From Silene latifolia (taxonomy: Eukaryota; Streptophyta; Magnoliopsida; Caryophyllales; Caryophyllaceae): a stretch of 64,000 nucleotides of DNA. Under the pieces are notes generated by a model, which searched no databases, was not told the origin of the DNA, and saw only the letters and a list, made by a program, of their open reading frames with translations. Of the stretch, positions 25,234-35,473 are shown in pieces. Both the position numbers and the translations under genes were made by a program. Numbering within the stretch: position 1 is the stretch's first letter; every line of letters begins with the position of its first letter. The stretch lies in contig NC_133536.1 in assembly GCF_048544455.1 (NCBI RefSeq), positions 25,794,152-25,858,151 on the forward strand, in the 5' to 3' direction.

Positions 25234-27059
25234 ATGTCGAAAGAACAAGAGGCATTCGTGACCGACGAAACCGAATTCTACCAAGATGATACCGTCCACA
25301 AATCTGGAGTTGTGCAACCCTCCGCCGGTCAAGTGATTCAACCGGAATACGGGATGCCAATAATACCGGACACTCCGCTGCTAACCAACCAGGTCACCAT
25401 CATGGGACACGTGGTTGACGTAACAAAACTGAAAATGCTCCTGGACCTAATTGGTAATACGCCTGCCCACACTGTCACGCCGACAAGAGCGGCGGAAACC
25501 ATCCAGGAGACCAGGGCCCGAAATGTGACTCCGAGAAATTTGAACGGAGCACTAGGAGAAGCTGACCAAGTCAAGTCGCCGGGGGAGCCCAAAGTGGGCG
25601 TGGTAGACCTAAGTCCTTCCCATACTCGTGGGAGGACAGCGTCCCCGCAGCACGAACGAGGCTTACCCTGAAGGAGCCAGAGGAGTCCGACTCAGCAGAG
25701 TTGGAGAAGAAGTCCAAGTCGAAGAAGAAGTCCCTCCCGCTACGAGGGGAGGAGCCAGATTAGGAATGCGAGGAGCCGATCGCCACGTGTCGTTCGACAC
25801 GTGGTCAGACAGCCCCTCAACGCCTACGTCCTAGAAGTCCAGGTGCCAACTAAGCTCAAGTTGCCACCCATATCATACAAAGGAGATAGTGATCCAGCCG
25901 ACCACGCCGAGGCCTTCGAGTCTTACATGTCGGTATGGGAGCAGCCCCGATGAGTCTGTGCCGAGTTTTCCCAACAACTTTGCATGGGATGGCTCAAAGT
26001 TGGTACAAGGGGCTTCCCGACGGCTCGGTATACTATTACGCCGACCTAAAGGACGCATTCCTAGCCCAGTATTCCTGCAACAAGAGGAGAGCCGTGGAGA
26101 CATCGGACCTCCTGACTATCAGACAGGAGGGAGGCGAGTCTCTCCGGAGCTATGTGAAGAGGTTTGATGGAAAGGTCCAGCAGATTCGAGAAATTAATCC
26201 CGAACTGGCGGCCTTCACGCTAATGAAGGGCCTCCCAAGGGGAGCCTTAAAAAATGAGCTCATCAAGAGCGGAGGCCTGGGCTTGGACGCCGCCAGGAAG
26301 ATGGCCGACCAAGCCATCAAGGTAGAGGACTATCACAAGACCTGGGTAGATCCCGGCGAGGCCGAGCACTCAGAAAAGAAGAGCCGCCGGGAAGACAACC
26401 CGGATGAAAGACGCCGTGACAGCAACGGGTCACGGTCCGATGGAAGACGCCGTGACAATAATAGGTCACGATCGGACAAACCTGCCAGGAAACAGGACTC
26501 GACAGGCGCCGGGTGGAGTTCGGGAACGTACCACCAGAGGCGGTATAATGATAAAACCCCTCTCGTTGTATCAGCCGCCGAGGTCTTCGCCCTGAGCAAA
26601 AACGAGGGCCAGAAGTGGGAGAGACCCCCCAAGCCAAAAAGTGACGGTGACACGAGCCAGTACTGTGAGTACCACGGCCACACCGGCCATTTAACAAACG
26701 ACTGCCGCCATCTGAAGAATGCCATTGAGGAGCTGATCCGGAAGGGGAGTCTCGGCAAGTACGTTGCCAAAGGCCAAAGGACTGACGCCGGCGTTTCAGA
26801 TAAGAAGTCCGTCTTCGAACGGATAGGAGTGATCCATGTTGTCATTGGGGGCAACGAGAACGGAGGGTCCGCTCATGGGCACAAACGACACCTGAACGAG
26901 CTATATCAGGCCATCAAATTTGTGCCCAACGCAGGGATCCCCTCTGCAAACATCCCCGACATGACTATTGGAAGGAAGGACTACGAAGGAGTCATCGCCC
27001 CTCACAGCGACCCGCTTGTAGTCAATTTGGACATATCCAACCACCTGGTCGAGAGGTGA
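25234..27059 (+). pseudogene. gag of Tat element, frame-broken
   Basis: The structural capsid/nucleocapsid protein of the retrotransposon, which packages its RNA. The start MSKEQEAF at 25234 follows the primer site by 70 bases. A charged N-terminal part reaches 25671. A frame change near 25640 and another near 25940 lead into the capsid-like Retrotrans_gag region (AFPTTL-type FPTTLHGMAQSWYKGLP near 25968, then LAAFTLMKGLP). An R/D-rich stretch (26360-26500) precedes a zinc-knuckle-like C-E-Y-H-x4-G-H-x4-C at about 26667-26705. An in-frame TGA at 27057-27059 separates gag from the protease. The protein would need repair at two shifts, so this copy probably makes no normal Gag. Confidence 0.85.
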
Positions 27060-27542
27060 ATGGTTGACACAGGCGCATACACGAACATCATGTTCAGGGA
27101 GTGCTTCCTCGGCCTCGGCCTGAAAATCAAGGACTTGAGCCCCTGCACCAACCCACTATACAGCTTCTCTGGGGCCGGCCTGGTACCACTGGGATCAATC
27201 AGACTCCCGGTGACGTTCGGCGAAAAGAATGCGGCTAAGAATGTCCTAGCTGAGTTCGTGGTCATCGACGGCTCGTCCGCCTACAACGTTCTCATAGGCC
27301 GGGTCACCCTGAGCGAGGCCGACGCAGTGATGTCCATCCGGGCCCTAACACTGATGTATGTCTCGGACCGGGGGGAAGCGCATAAGCTCGTCTCCAAAGA
27401 CGAGAAGAACGAGGTGGTCAACGTCCAGATAGCTGCCAGAGGATGCAACATGCAATCCCTCAAAGAGGCGAAGAAGTCAGAAAAAGGAAAAAGTCCGTCC
27501 TTACAGCAGGAGGGCGACCTCATGGATGCAACTAGTGGCTGA
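27060..27542 (+). CDS. Retrotransposon aspartic protease domain
   Basis: A retropepsin-like protease that normally cuts the Gag-Pol polyprotein. The catalytic D-T-G-A is at 27066-27077 (MVDTGAYTNIMF); the flap and second half follow (SFSGAGLVPLG near 27163, then YNVLIGR near 27282, the usual conserved I-L/I-G-R). It is in the same frame as gag but separated by one TGA codon. It ends at a stop at 27540-27542 about 70 residues after the LIGR motif, with no reverse transcriptase after it. The reading could be independent, by stop readthrough, or simply dead. Confidence 0.8.
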   Translation: MVDTGAYTNIMFRECFLGLGLKIKDLSPCTNPLYSFSGAGLVPLGSIRLPVTFGEKNAAKNVLAEFVVIDGSSAYNVLIGRVTLSEADAVMSIRALTLMYVSDRGEAHKLVSKDEKNEVVNVQIAARGCNMQSLKEAKKSEKGKSPSLQQEGDLMDATSG

Positions 27543-27721
27543 CTGGGAAGGTGTGCCTGTGATGAGCCATTAGGGTGTTGGTAATCTCGAGAAAAATTTA
27601 TGTAGCGGCGGAGGTGTCCAAAATAGCTGTGGACACCCCAACGCGTGTTTATACCTAATGAAAAATCATCCAAGTCTTCCATCAAAGTGTCCATTTTTCC
27701 CATCAGTTATTTAAAGGAAGA

Positions 27722-28912
27722 AGACGCCGTCTCACACTGTCACACCGACAAGAGCGGTAGTCCCTACCAAGAAGCCGACGCCGGCTCACACTGTCATACC
27801 GACAAGAGCAGCAGTCGTTATGAAGAAATATAGCGCCGTCGCAGTCACCCCAAGTAGTAGACGCTTGCAATATCACTCCAAGTGGTAGACGCCACGTAAC
27901 ACGCTACCAAGAAGCCGACGCCGGCTCACACTGTCATACCGACAAGAGCGGCAGTCGTTATGAAGAAATATAGCGCCGTCGCAGTCACCCCAAGTAGTAG
28001 ACGCTTGGCGATCCTCCAAGTGGTAGACGCCACGTAACACGCTACCAAGAAGCCGACGCCGGCTCACACTGTCATACCGACAAGAGCGGCAGTCGTTATG
28101 AAGAAATATAGCGCCGTCGCAGTCACCCCAAGTAGTAGACGCTTCGCGATCACTCCAAGTGGTAGACGCCACGTAACACGCTACCAAGAAGCCGACGCGC
28201 TCACACCGTCATACCGACAAGAGCGGCAGTCGTTATGAAGAAATATAGCGCCTTCGCAGTCACCCCAAGTAGTAGACGCTTGGCGATCACTTCAAGTGGT
28301 AGACGCCACGTAACACGCTACCAAGAAGCCGACGCCGCTCACACTTCATCACCGACAAGAGCGGCGATCGTTATGAAGAAATACAGCGCCGTCGCAGTCA
28401 CCCCAAGTAGTAGACGCTTCGGAAGTCACTCCAAGTGGTAGACGCCACGTAACACGCTACCAAGAAGCCGACGCCGGCTCACACTATCATACCGACAAGA
28501 GCGGCAGTCGTTATGAAGAAATATAGCGCCGTCGCAGTCACCCCAAGTAGTAGACGCTTCGGCAGTCACTCCAAGTGGTAGACGCCACGTAACACGCTAC
28601 CAAGAAGCCGACGCCGGCTCACACTGTCATAACGACAAGAGCGGCAGTCGTTATGAAGAAATATAGCGCCGTCGCAGTCACCCCAAGTAGTAGACGCTTC
28701 GGCAGTCACTCCAAGTGGTAGACGCCATGTAACACGCTACCAAGAAGCCGACGCCGGCTCACACTGTCATACCGACAAGAGCGGCAGTCGTTATGAAGAA
28801 ATATAGCGCCGTCGCAGTCACCCCAAGTGGTAGACGCGACGATCGTCATCAAGAAATAAGACGCCAGCTCACACTGTCACACCGACAAGAGCGGCCGTCA
28901 TTACCAATAAGC
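27722..28912 (+). repeat. 140-base tandem array inside Tat element
   Basis: About eight copies of a 137-140 base unit. The anchor GAAGCCGACG occurs at 27771, 27911, 28049, 28188, 28325, 28464, 28604 and 28744. Each unit contains CACACTGTCATACCGACAAG, CAGTCGTTATGAAGAAATA and two related AAGTAGTAGACGC/AAGTGGTAGACGC half-units. Both edges (27722 and about 28855) start or end inside the unit. Period differences are 1-3 bases, so the array does not keep a reading frame. It sits between protease and antisense gene. Confidence 0.95.
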
Positions 28913-29175
28913 CGAAGAAAAAAGGAAATGAACTCTTATTAAAAATGATAAGTTACAAGTGAGGAGAATACAGACGACGGCCGTCCTCATAAGGATAAGC
29001 CAAAACACAACCTACCAAAGTTGTACAAAACACAAGGAAAAGAAAAAAAAACAAAAGATTACAGATGTCATTTGAAGCGCCAAAAGTGGCAGGGAGGGAA
29101 GGCTTAATAGTTGGCTCCCGAGCAGCTGAAGCTATCCGAGATGTCGGGTGAGCCTGGTGACGACCGCCCGTCTCC

Positions 29176-31818
29176 CTATGCCTGTTGCTGCTCGCCATCA
29201 GCAGCGGTAGCAGCCTCTTCTCCGATGGGCAACCCAGCGGTTTTCTTAGCAGCCTCAGCTTCAGCAGCCTCAGCCTGAGCCTCGGCAGCCTCAGCTGCCC
29301 TCGCCCTCGCGGCTTCCTCCCTGGCCGCCTTAGTCTTCTCAGCAAGGGCTGCACTTTCCGCGGCCGCCTCTTTCTCTATCTTCACCCTCACCGCCTCCTT
29401 GGCCTTCTCCTCCACGGCCTTCTCCTTGGCTTCGAGCTTATCGTCAAACAGCTCGTCAAATTTGGCCCACGGAAAGGAACCAGGAAGAGGGAAGAGCTCC
29501 TCAATCACTTCCCTGGCAGCTTCTTCGGCGGATCCGGAACTCGGTGCACATGTTAGGGAGCATTTCGGTTTGGAGCATCTCGATGTCGTCCTCCTTTTGT
29601 CTAATAATGGCCTCCTTGCTCCGAATCACCTTCCCCTGGATCTGAAATCTGCCCCTGAATTCATTCCTCTGCTGGAGATAAAGGTCGGCATGCCTCTGAA
29701 CAAGGTGTCACTTATCCAGCAACTTTGCAACTTCGGCCGCAGCAGCCTCGGCCTTGGCTCTCTCAGCAAGGACCTCCTTTTCAGCGTCCTCCCTGAGTTT
29801 CTTCTCAGCCAAGAGCGCTTTCTCAGCATCTACCCTAAGCCTCTGCTCATTGAGGAGATCCAGCTTCGCCTTCGTGGCCACCTTCCTAGTGGCATCAAGC
29901 TCAAAAGCGGACTGAGCCACGGCCTTCTCCTGCTCTATAATACGAGCACCGGCCAGCTCGTTCCATCTCGCCAGCTCCTCGACCAACCTCGCGCCTTCCG
30001 CTGCAAGCAGTCGGGAAGGGGAAACCTTCTGGGATGAAGAGTCGGTGGTGACGTTTCGATCACCAGCCTGCAGTCGGGAGGGGGAAGCCTTCTGAGATGA
30101 AGAGTCAACGGTGACGTTATGATCACCAGCCCGCGCGGGTCTCTCCTCCACTTGCTGCTCATTAAGAGCGACGGCCGACAATGGGCGATCTGCAAAATTT
30201 AACGAAAGCATCAGTATCAACATACAGACACGCCGAAAAACCCGTCATCAGCAGCGCCTAATGAGCCGGCCGAATCTGAGCCACAGAGTAGATCAGTACC
30301 ATGCTTGGCCTTCTTGGCCGAAGGACGCATTTCCTCGCCAGCGGCAGAAGCAGCGACAGCGGTAGAGGCTGTACCTTTCCTCTTACGGACAAGGGGAGGC
30401 CCCTCCTCGTCAGAGTCCTCCCCATTGGTGATATCAACGATCTCCACCGTTGCCTTCTGAACAGGGGATGTAGGAGGTGGAACTGATGTCGACGCCATCG
30501 CCGCCGAAGATTTTGTTTTTCGCGTATGGCGCGGCACGTTACTAACAACCTTCGCCTGGGCCTCCACCACATTCAAGCTCCTCAGCCGCTGATCCATGAG
30601 ATCATTCGGCGACGTCCTGCGATCATGGGCAAGAGCCTTGGGGTGCAAGTTAACGACGGTTTTATCTTTGTGCAGCCCCATTCTCCGGAGAATATTCTCA
30701 GACAGGTCCGGTCCGAAGTGGTCTGCGAAGGAAGCAAAGAAATAATTAAATAGAAGAAATAAATTGAAACTCGAGAAACAGGAACATTGAGAGCGGCGAT
30801 AGGCCTCGCACCGACCCCACTCACCCTGTGCTAGGGCCGGTATGAGGCCGACATGACAGAGCGGCTCATCCTGGAGGATGATCTGCGTTGGGGGAATCCA
30901 TCTTTTCGGCACCCCACTCTTGTCCGCCTCGAAGAGCCTCATCGCCAGCTTCTCATCCTCCTTAAGAAGGACCTTGCCGGCATCCATCTTGAGCTTCTTC
31001 CGGGTGACCCATCTGTCGTGCTCCGCCTTGGTTTCACACCGCAAATTAACTTGGTGCTGAAAAGAACGGGGCAGCGGGTAGTCATCCGGCACCTTAACAT
31101 ACACCCACCGACCTTGCCAGCCTTTGCAGGAAGAAAGCTTATCAACAGAGATATAACCCTGCTCCCTTTGCACACTGTACCATCCGACGCGGCCAGAGAT
31201 TGATGGCCGGAGTGAGTGAAGCCGGCGGAATAAATTCACCGTTGGGGCCTCTCCCTTGAAAAGACAAAGCCAGACAAAGCCGACTATGGTCCTCACAGCC
31301 AACGGGTGCAATTGGGCAACAGCAACGTTCATGGCCCTAATATTGGCCACAACGTACTCATTCAGCGGAAACCGGAGCCCGTACTCCAAGTGCCGCATGT
31401 ATACGCCGGTGTAGCCCGGCGGAGGGCAACAGACGGCCTGACCCTCCCCAGGGATAACAATCTTATATCCCCTGCCAAAGAAAAAATGGCCCTCGAAAAA
31501 TTTCTCGCCGGAACAACTGGCGAGCTTATGGGTCCAAGCACGGTCAAGGCGGACCTTACAGGCGTCGCCATGATCCATAACGTACTGCCTCTCCTCATTA
31601 GGACGAGCCCTTTCAGCATCACCACCAAAATCGTCTGCGTCGTCATCGACTTCATCATCGTCATCCCATTCCTCCAAATATCGAGGATCAACTTCAGGAG
31701 AAGGAGACCTAGGGCCCCCAGACCTTATCGGGATGGCCTCTAGTATCCCCTCCCCATCAAGACGCGACGGGGAACCCCCCGTCGCCGAAGCGCTAGTCCC
31801 AGCGTCAGCAGAAGACAT
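29176..31818 (-). pseudogene. Antisense gene of Tat element: Transposase_28-like domain plus coiled coil
   Basis: Reads against the element. The first exon (30825-31818) begins MSSADAGTSA, with an acidic stretch (EWDDDDEVDDDADD). It then has a clear PF04195 region: FFFGRGYKIVIPGEGQ, then Y-T-G-V-Y...LEYGLRFPL and QLHPLAVRTIVGFVWL. A GT-AG intron of 102 bases fits 30723-30824; because 102 is a multiple of three the frame stays open either way. The middle exon ends with a basic KKAKHG near 30300. After a probable second intron near 30190-30230 comes an alanine/glutamate-rich coiled coil ending at 29176. It is broken by a TGA near 29708 and a frame change near 29545. Function unknown. Confidence 0.8.
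30008..30130 (-). repeat. 63-base in-frame duplication in antisense gene
   Basis: Two adjacent 63-base copies (30008-30070 and 30071-30130) encode a repeated 21-residue segment with SSSQK(A/V)SPSRL. The difference in two or three codons between copies suggests the duplication is older than the insertion. Confidence 0.8.
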
Positions 31819-31994
31819 GATAGCAATGATTATTTAACAAGAGAAGAAAGGAAATTTATTTGTTTACCTTGAAGAAAAACACTCGCCGGAGTAGTAACCC
31901 TGCAAATTAGAAGACAAAGAAGGCCTTGGAAGTTTAGAGAGAAGAAAATTTTGGGAGAATGAAATTGGTGGCCAAATTCACGGAACAACTGCCC

Positions 31995-32002
31995 TATTTA
32001 TA
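31995..32002 (-). promoter_or_regulatory. TATA-like box upstream of antisense Tat gene
   Basis: TATAAATA on the minus strand, about 177 bases upstream of the ATG at 31818, in a position like that of the box at 1956-1965 in the left Tat element. Confidence 0.45.
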
Positions 32003-32485
32003 GGAAAAAGCCCATAAAGAAGGACCAATCAGGGAACAGCCCATGAAGCGTCAGCCAATCAGCGAACAGACACGTGTCGGACATGCAACCACGGAATGTC
32101 AATCGTCGCAACAGTTAAACGTCAATCAACGCAACAGTGATCAAGCGTCTTCAACACGCCCTTTCATATCTCTGCCCGTTCATCTTCCTCAACAAATTCC
32201 TAGGTATCTGCTCTCCGCCGGCCACACGATCAACCATGCTAAGGAGCACCGGCCTGGGGGCAATCAAAAGCAACCTGCACTCCCAACCCTGGTCTCGGCC
32301 AGCGTCACTTCCTTTTCCACATCGGATGCCCTTTACACATCCATGCGGAGGGGGGATATATATGGTACGGCCTGATAAGAACCAGGCCGAGACAGGAGAA
32401 GCCGATACAGAAAAGTTTCAAAAATTACTTTCGCAGAATATACCCTCAGCATACATCGGAGCCCATACCACGGCATAAACTACGC

Positions 32486-32496
32486 TGGGGGCAAAT
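32486..32496 (+). other. Polypurine tract of Tat element
   Basis: GGGGGCAAAT-type tract directly before the 3' LTR at 32497, marking the plus orientation. Confidence 0.75.
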
Positions 32497-33081
32497 TGAT
32501 GGGGCATATTCTGCACCGCTGACCAAGTCAACATATTGGGCAAGGTCAAAGATATCCACAACAAGTCAACGACTCAGACAGCCTAGCCGATGCAACCTAT
32601 CGGCCTGTCACCTGGGTCTCGGCCTGGCAACTGATCAGCCGGGACACATATTCGCGTACTCGTATCCAAGACCCTCGGCCGGCCTGCCATGGGTCCAGCG
32701 GCCGAGGGTAGAACGGTCTTTCCACCTGCTAGCCACTTGGCCACTTGGCCACTACGTGACAAAAGGTGAAAGTCTATAAATACTCCTCAACCCTCATTGA
32801 GGAAAGGATACACAAATTAACCTAAGAATCACTATTCATCTGGTAACATCTTCCTTATCTATCTACAATACTCTTAGCCAAGTAGCACACAACTTATCTC
32901 TCTAAGTTTACTGACTTGAGCGTCGGAGTGAGTACGCTTGGCACAAAGCCAAGCCCTCAGTTCGTTCATTGTTGCAGGAGAGGCCGAGAGGAACGATAGA
33001 GACGTGAGGAATCCAACTCAAGACATCATTCTACAAGCCACGGGTGGTAACAATACTTGCTCTGGAATTACACCCGGAACA
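32497..33081 (+). repeat. 3' LTR of Tat element
   Basis: 585 bases, almost identical to 24548-25140. I count about five substitutions (for example ATTCGCG against ATCCGCG, and CTATCTAC against CTCTCTAC) plus one missing 8-base unit. Confidence 0.95.
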
Positions 33082-33475
33082 AACGTAATTCTTAGAAATG
33101 AAGAGCAATATGAACCACGACTTTTTGTAAGGGATTTTCGAATGCAAAACAATTTAAATACTTCATTAAAAGAGTTTACTCATTTTGTTTGCAAAGGAAT
33201 TTTAATATCGCGAAAAGTTAATTTGAAATAATGAGGTACTCATGTATATATAGTACAGAAGAGAACTAGGATTTAGTCGAAACCCTAGAAGGTGTCGTGA
33301 GGCCCTAATGAATTATTTCTTAAGAAACAAATCTTATCTCTTTCTATTTTAATTCATTTCATATTCCATTTAAGTAAATAAGATAAATCTAAAAAATTGT
33401 TTAGATATGAAAATATCTTGTAACAACTTATTCTAGATTTAACCTAATAGATTACTTGAGCAAGAGGATAGAACG

Positions 33476-33591
33476 GGGGGTGGCCACTGCAGCCCCTGAA
33501 GGGGGTGGCTTACATGGTTCATGTGGTGGTGCGGAAATACATGCATGGGCCCGGGGGGGATTCAACTCCCTCGTCATAAAAAAAAAAAAAA
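33476..33591 (+). mobile_element. SINE with poly(A) tail
   Basis: A 116-base element flanked by a 13-base target duplication with one mismatch, AGAGG(A/T)TAGAACG at 33463-33475 and 33592-33604. The 5' part contains TGGCTTACATGGTTCATGTGG, which resembles a degenerate pol III box A region. The 3' part, GGGGATTCAACTCCC, resembles box B. It ends in a 15-base A tail. The duplication length and A tail fit LINE-assisted insertion. No source tRNA can be named confidently. Confidence 0.8.
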
Positions 33592-34724
33592 AGAGGTTAG
33601 AACGAAATGGATGACGGCTCATAAGGCCATCATTTATTTCGAAACCCTAATTTGAAATATGGATGTATGAATTAGTGTTTACATCTAAATAAATTTGAGA
33701 ACCCTAGATAGCATGACAACTCATAAGTTGTTTTACTAATCAATAGGATATCATAAATTATTTAATCTAATCAAACCCGTATCTCTTTTCTATCATACAC
33801 GCACGTACAATCACGAAATATATTAAAGATTTTAAGCTTCGAAAATTAATTTTAAAAACCTAAATCGTGACTTCAAATTGCAGCCCAAAGTTATAGGTAA
33901 AATGACTATAACATTAAGCTTGGTAAGTAAAGTTATTGATGAAATAGCTATAACTTTACCTTCCCAACATTACTTCTAAAAATACCGTTATTGGACGATG
34001 TTCTATACTAGTTAATCTTCCTGGAGATCTTCAGTATATGGATCATCTCTTCACCTTGACCTTCTTAAAGACTTGATCATGCCTATTGCTTGAGTGATCA
34101 TTGTAGTTGAGACATCCACAAGAATGCTTTAAGAATCTTTAATTTTATAGCTCAAGCAGCTATAACATTACTTTAATGATGCTTCACAAATCTTCAATAT
34201 TATAGTCCCGAATGCTATAACAATGCTTTCTTATACTATAACCCTTATTCAATCTAACCAAGACTCAACAAACGATTACGAGCAATGGATATATACATAT
34301 TATAAAGTACACTTGTTCTTATCAAAATATAACATATAACTATATGGTCCAACAAAACCCTAATTGTTTTGGAGTGCTAACTCTATAGAGCATGCGAGTT
34401 AATCGATCAAGCAGAGGTATGCTTGATCGAGCAAGGTGGTTGCTAAATCGAGCAACCCATGGTTTCAGCAACATGTGTTTTTCCTAATTTCGCAACTTTG
34501 AGATCTTATTCTATTCTTATTCTATACTTTTCTAAACTCGTATAAACCTCTCCAAATACTACAAATACCTCATAATCATAAGATCTAAGATCCTTTCCAT
34601 TTCTATTCAAAGTTCTACACAGAACCTCATTAATATCTAGAGAGAAAAGAAAAGAGATCTAGTGTTCAGATCAATTTGGGGTTTTCTCAATTTCACAAGT
34701 AAGATCGAGTCTTTCTCATTATAA

Positions 34725-35002
34725 GAGGTTGTTTGGTTGCCTTTTAAAATTATAGGAATTGGAAAATCATGGGAAGTGGTTAAGTGGAGTCTTATTTGGT
34801 TGCCCAATTCATGGGAAGTAGAACTTCCTATAGAACTCCAATTCCTACATAATGTAGGAAGTCACTTACCTGGCTCCCCTTAGGTAAGTGGGAATTCCCA
34901 CATTCAACCAAACAACATTTACACAATTCATGTGATTTTCAAGTTCATATGAATTTAATCTTCACGGAAATTCTATCTTCCTATGACGAGCCAAACGACT
35001 CC
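34725..35002. mobile_element. Harbinger/Tourist-like MITE
   Basis: A 278-base element with imperfect terminal inverted repeats (GAGGTTGTTTGGTTG at left; GGAGTCGTTTGGCTC as the inverted right end), flanked by TAA (34722-34724 and 35003-35005). It is rich in GGAATTG/CAATTCC and GGAAGT/ACTTCC inverted pairs, so it could fold on itself. It is non-coding and inserted in the outer LTR. Confidence 0.65.
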
Positions 35003-35373
35003 TAAGTTGTTAGATCTATCTTCTTAATCATTAATTTACATTAATCTCTCTCTAATTATTGACCTAGAGTGAACAAGACTAAACCCTAGACTTCAATTGG
35101 GGGAAATTATACAGACAATTGAATTATGTGAATTGGTTGGTGATTGTATGAAATTATATGTTGTAGACATCGTTTGTATAGATGAATGGTTCTAGTGTAA
35201 TACCCCGTATTTTGGTAGCATTTATAATGACTTTTAACGAATTAATTGTGACGTTTATAATTTATAATAATAAATAAGACGGAATAATAGAATAAAATAA
35301 TAAGTAATGGTTGAGTCGGAAATTATAGTGGCCCGTGTATTTAGCCGTGTTTAACCATGTATTACTAGGTCAA

Positions 35374-35473
<100 letters not shown>

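Larger units (their letters stand above)
24548..33081 (+). mobile_element. Non-autonomous Tat-type element (Retand-like)
   Basis: A complete 8.5 kb LTR element with the duplication AACGT (24543-24547 and 33082-33086). In order it has a 593-base 5' LTR, a primer site, gag, protease, a 140-base tandem array, an antisense gene with introns, a purine tract and a 585-base 3' LTR. Reverse transcriptase, RNase H and integrase are absent; the space they would take holds the array and the antisense gene. LTRs differ by one 8-base repeat unit and about five substitutions, so the insertion is young and the youngest well-dated layer here. Tandem arrays and antisense genes are known from Tat elements such as Retand and Grande. 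Confidence 0.92.
24103..34390. repeat. Unclassified repeat inside outer LTR, hosting the Tat element
   Basis: Sequence at about 24103-24547 and 33087-34390 does not fit the outer LTR and seems to be one further inserted repeat of about 1.7 kb, split by the Tat element. It starts near a run of GGA and G repeats followed by GTGAATTGAG, and includes GTGGTTCAGTTTCACAAG. A candidate duplication ATCGATC flanks it (about 24096-24102 and 34391-34397), but that motif is common in the outer LTR. The ends are not TG...CA. I cannot name the family. Confidence 0.35.

Noticed and set aside
27722..28912. Evenly spaced repeats that might suggest a CRISPR array
   Set aside because: The whole 140-base unit is repeated without unique spacers, it lies inside an LTR retrotransposon, and the genome is a plant.
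29185..30037. Long plus-strand open frames opposite the antisense Tat gene
   Set aside because: They mirror the alanine/glutamate-rich coiled coil on the minus strand; the minus strand has the domain, introns and conserved plan.
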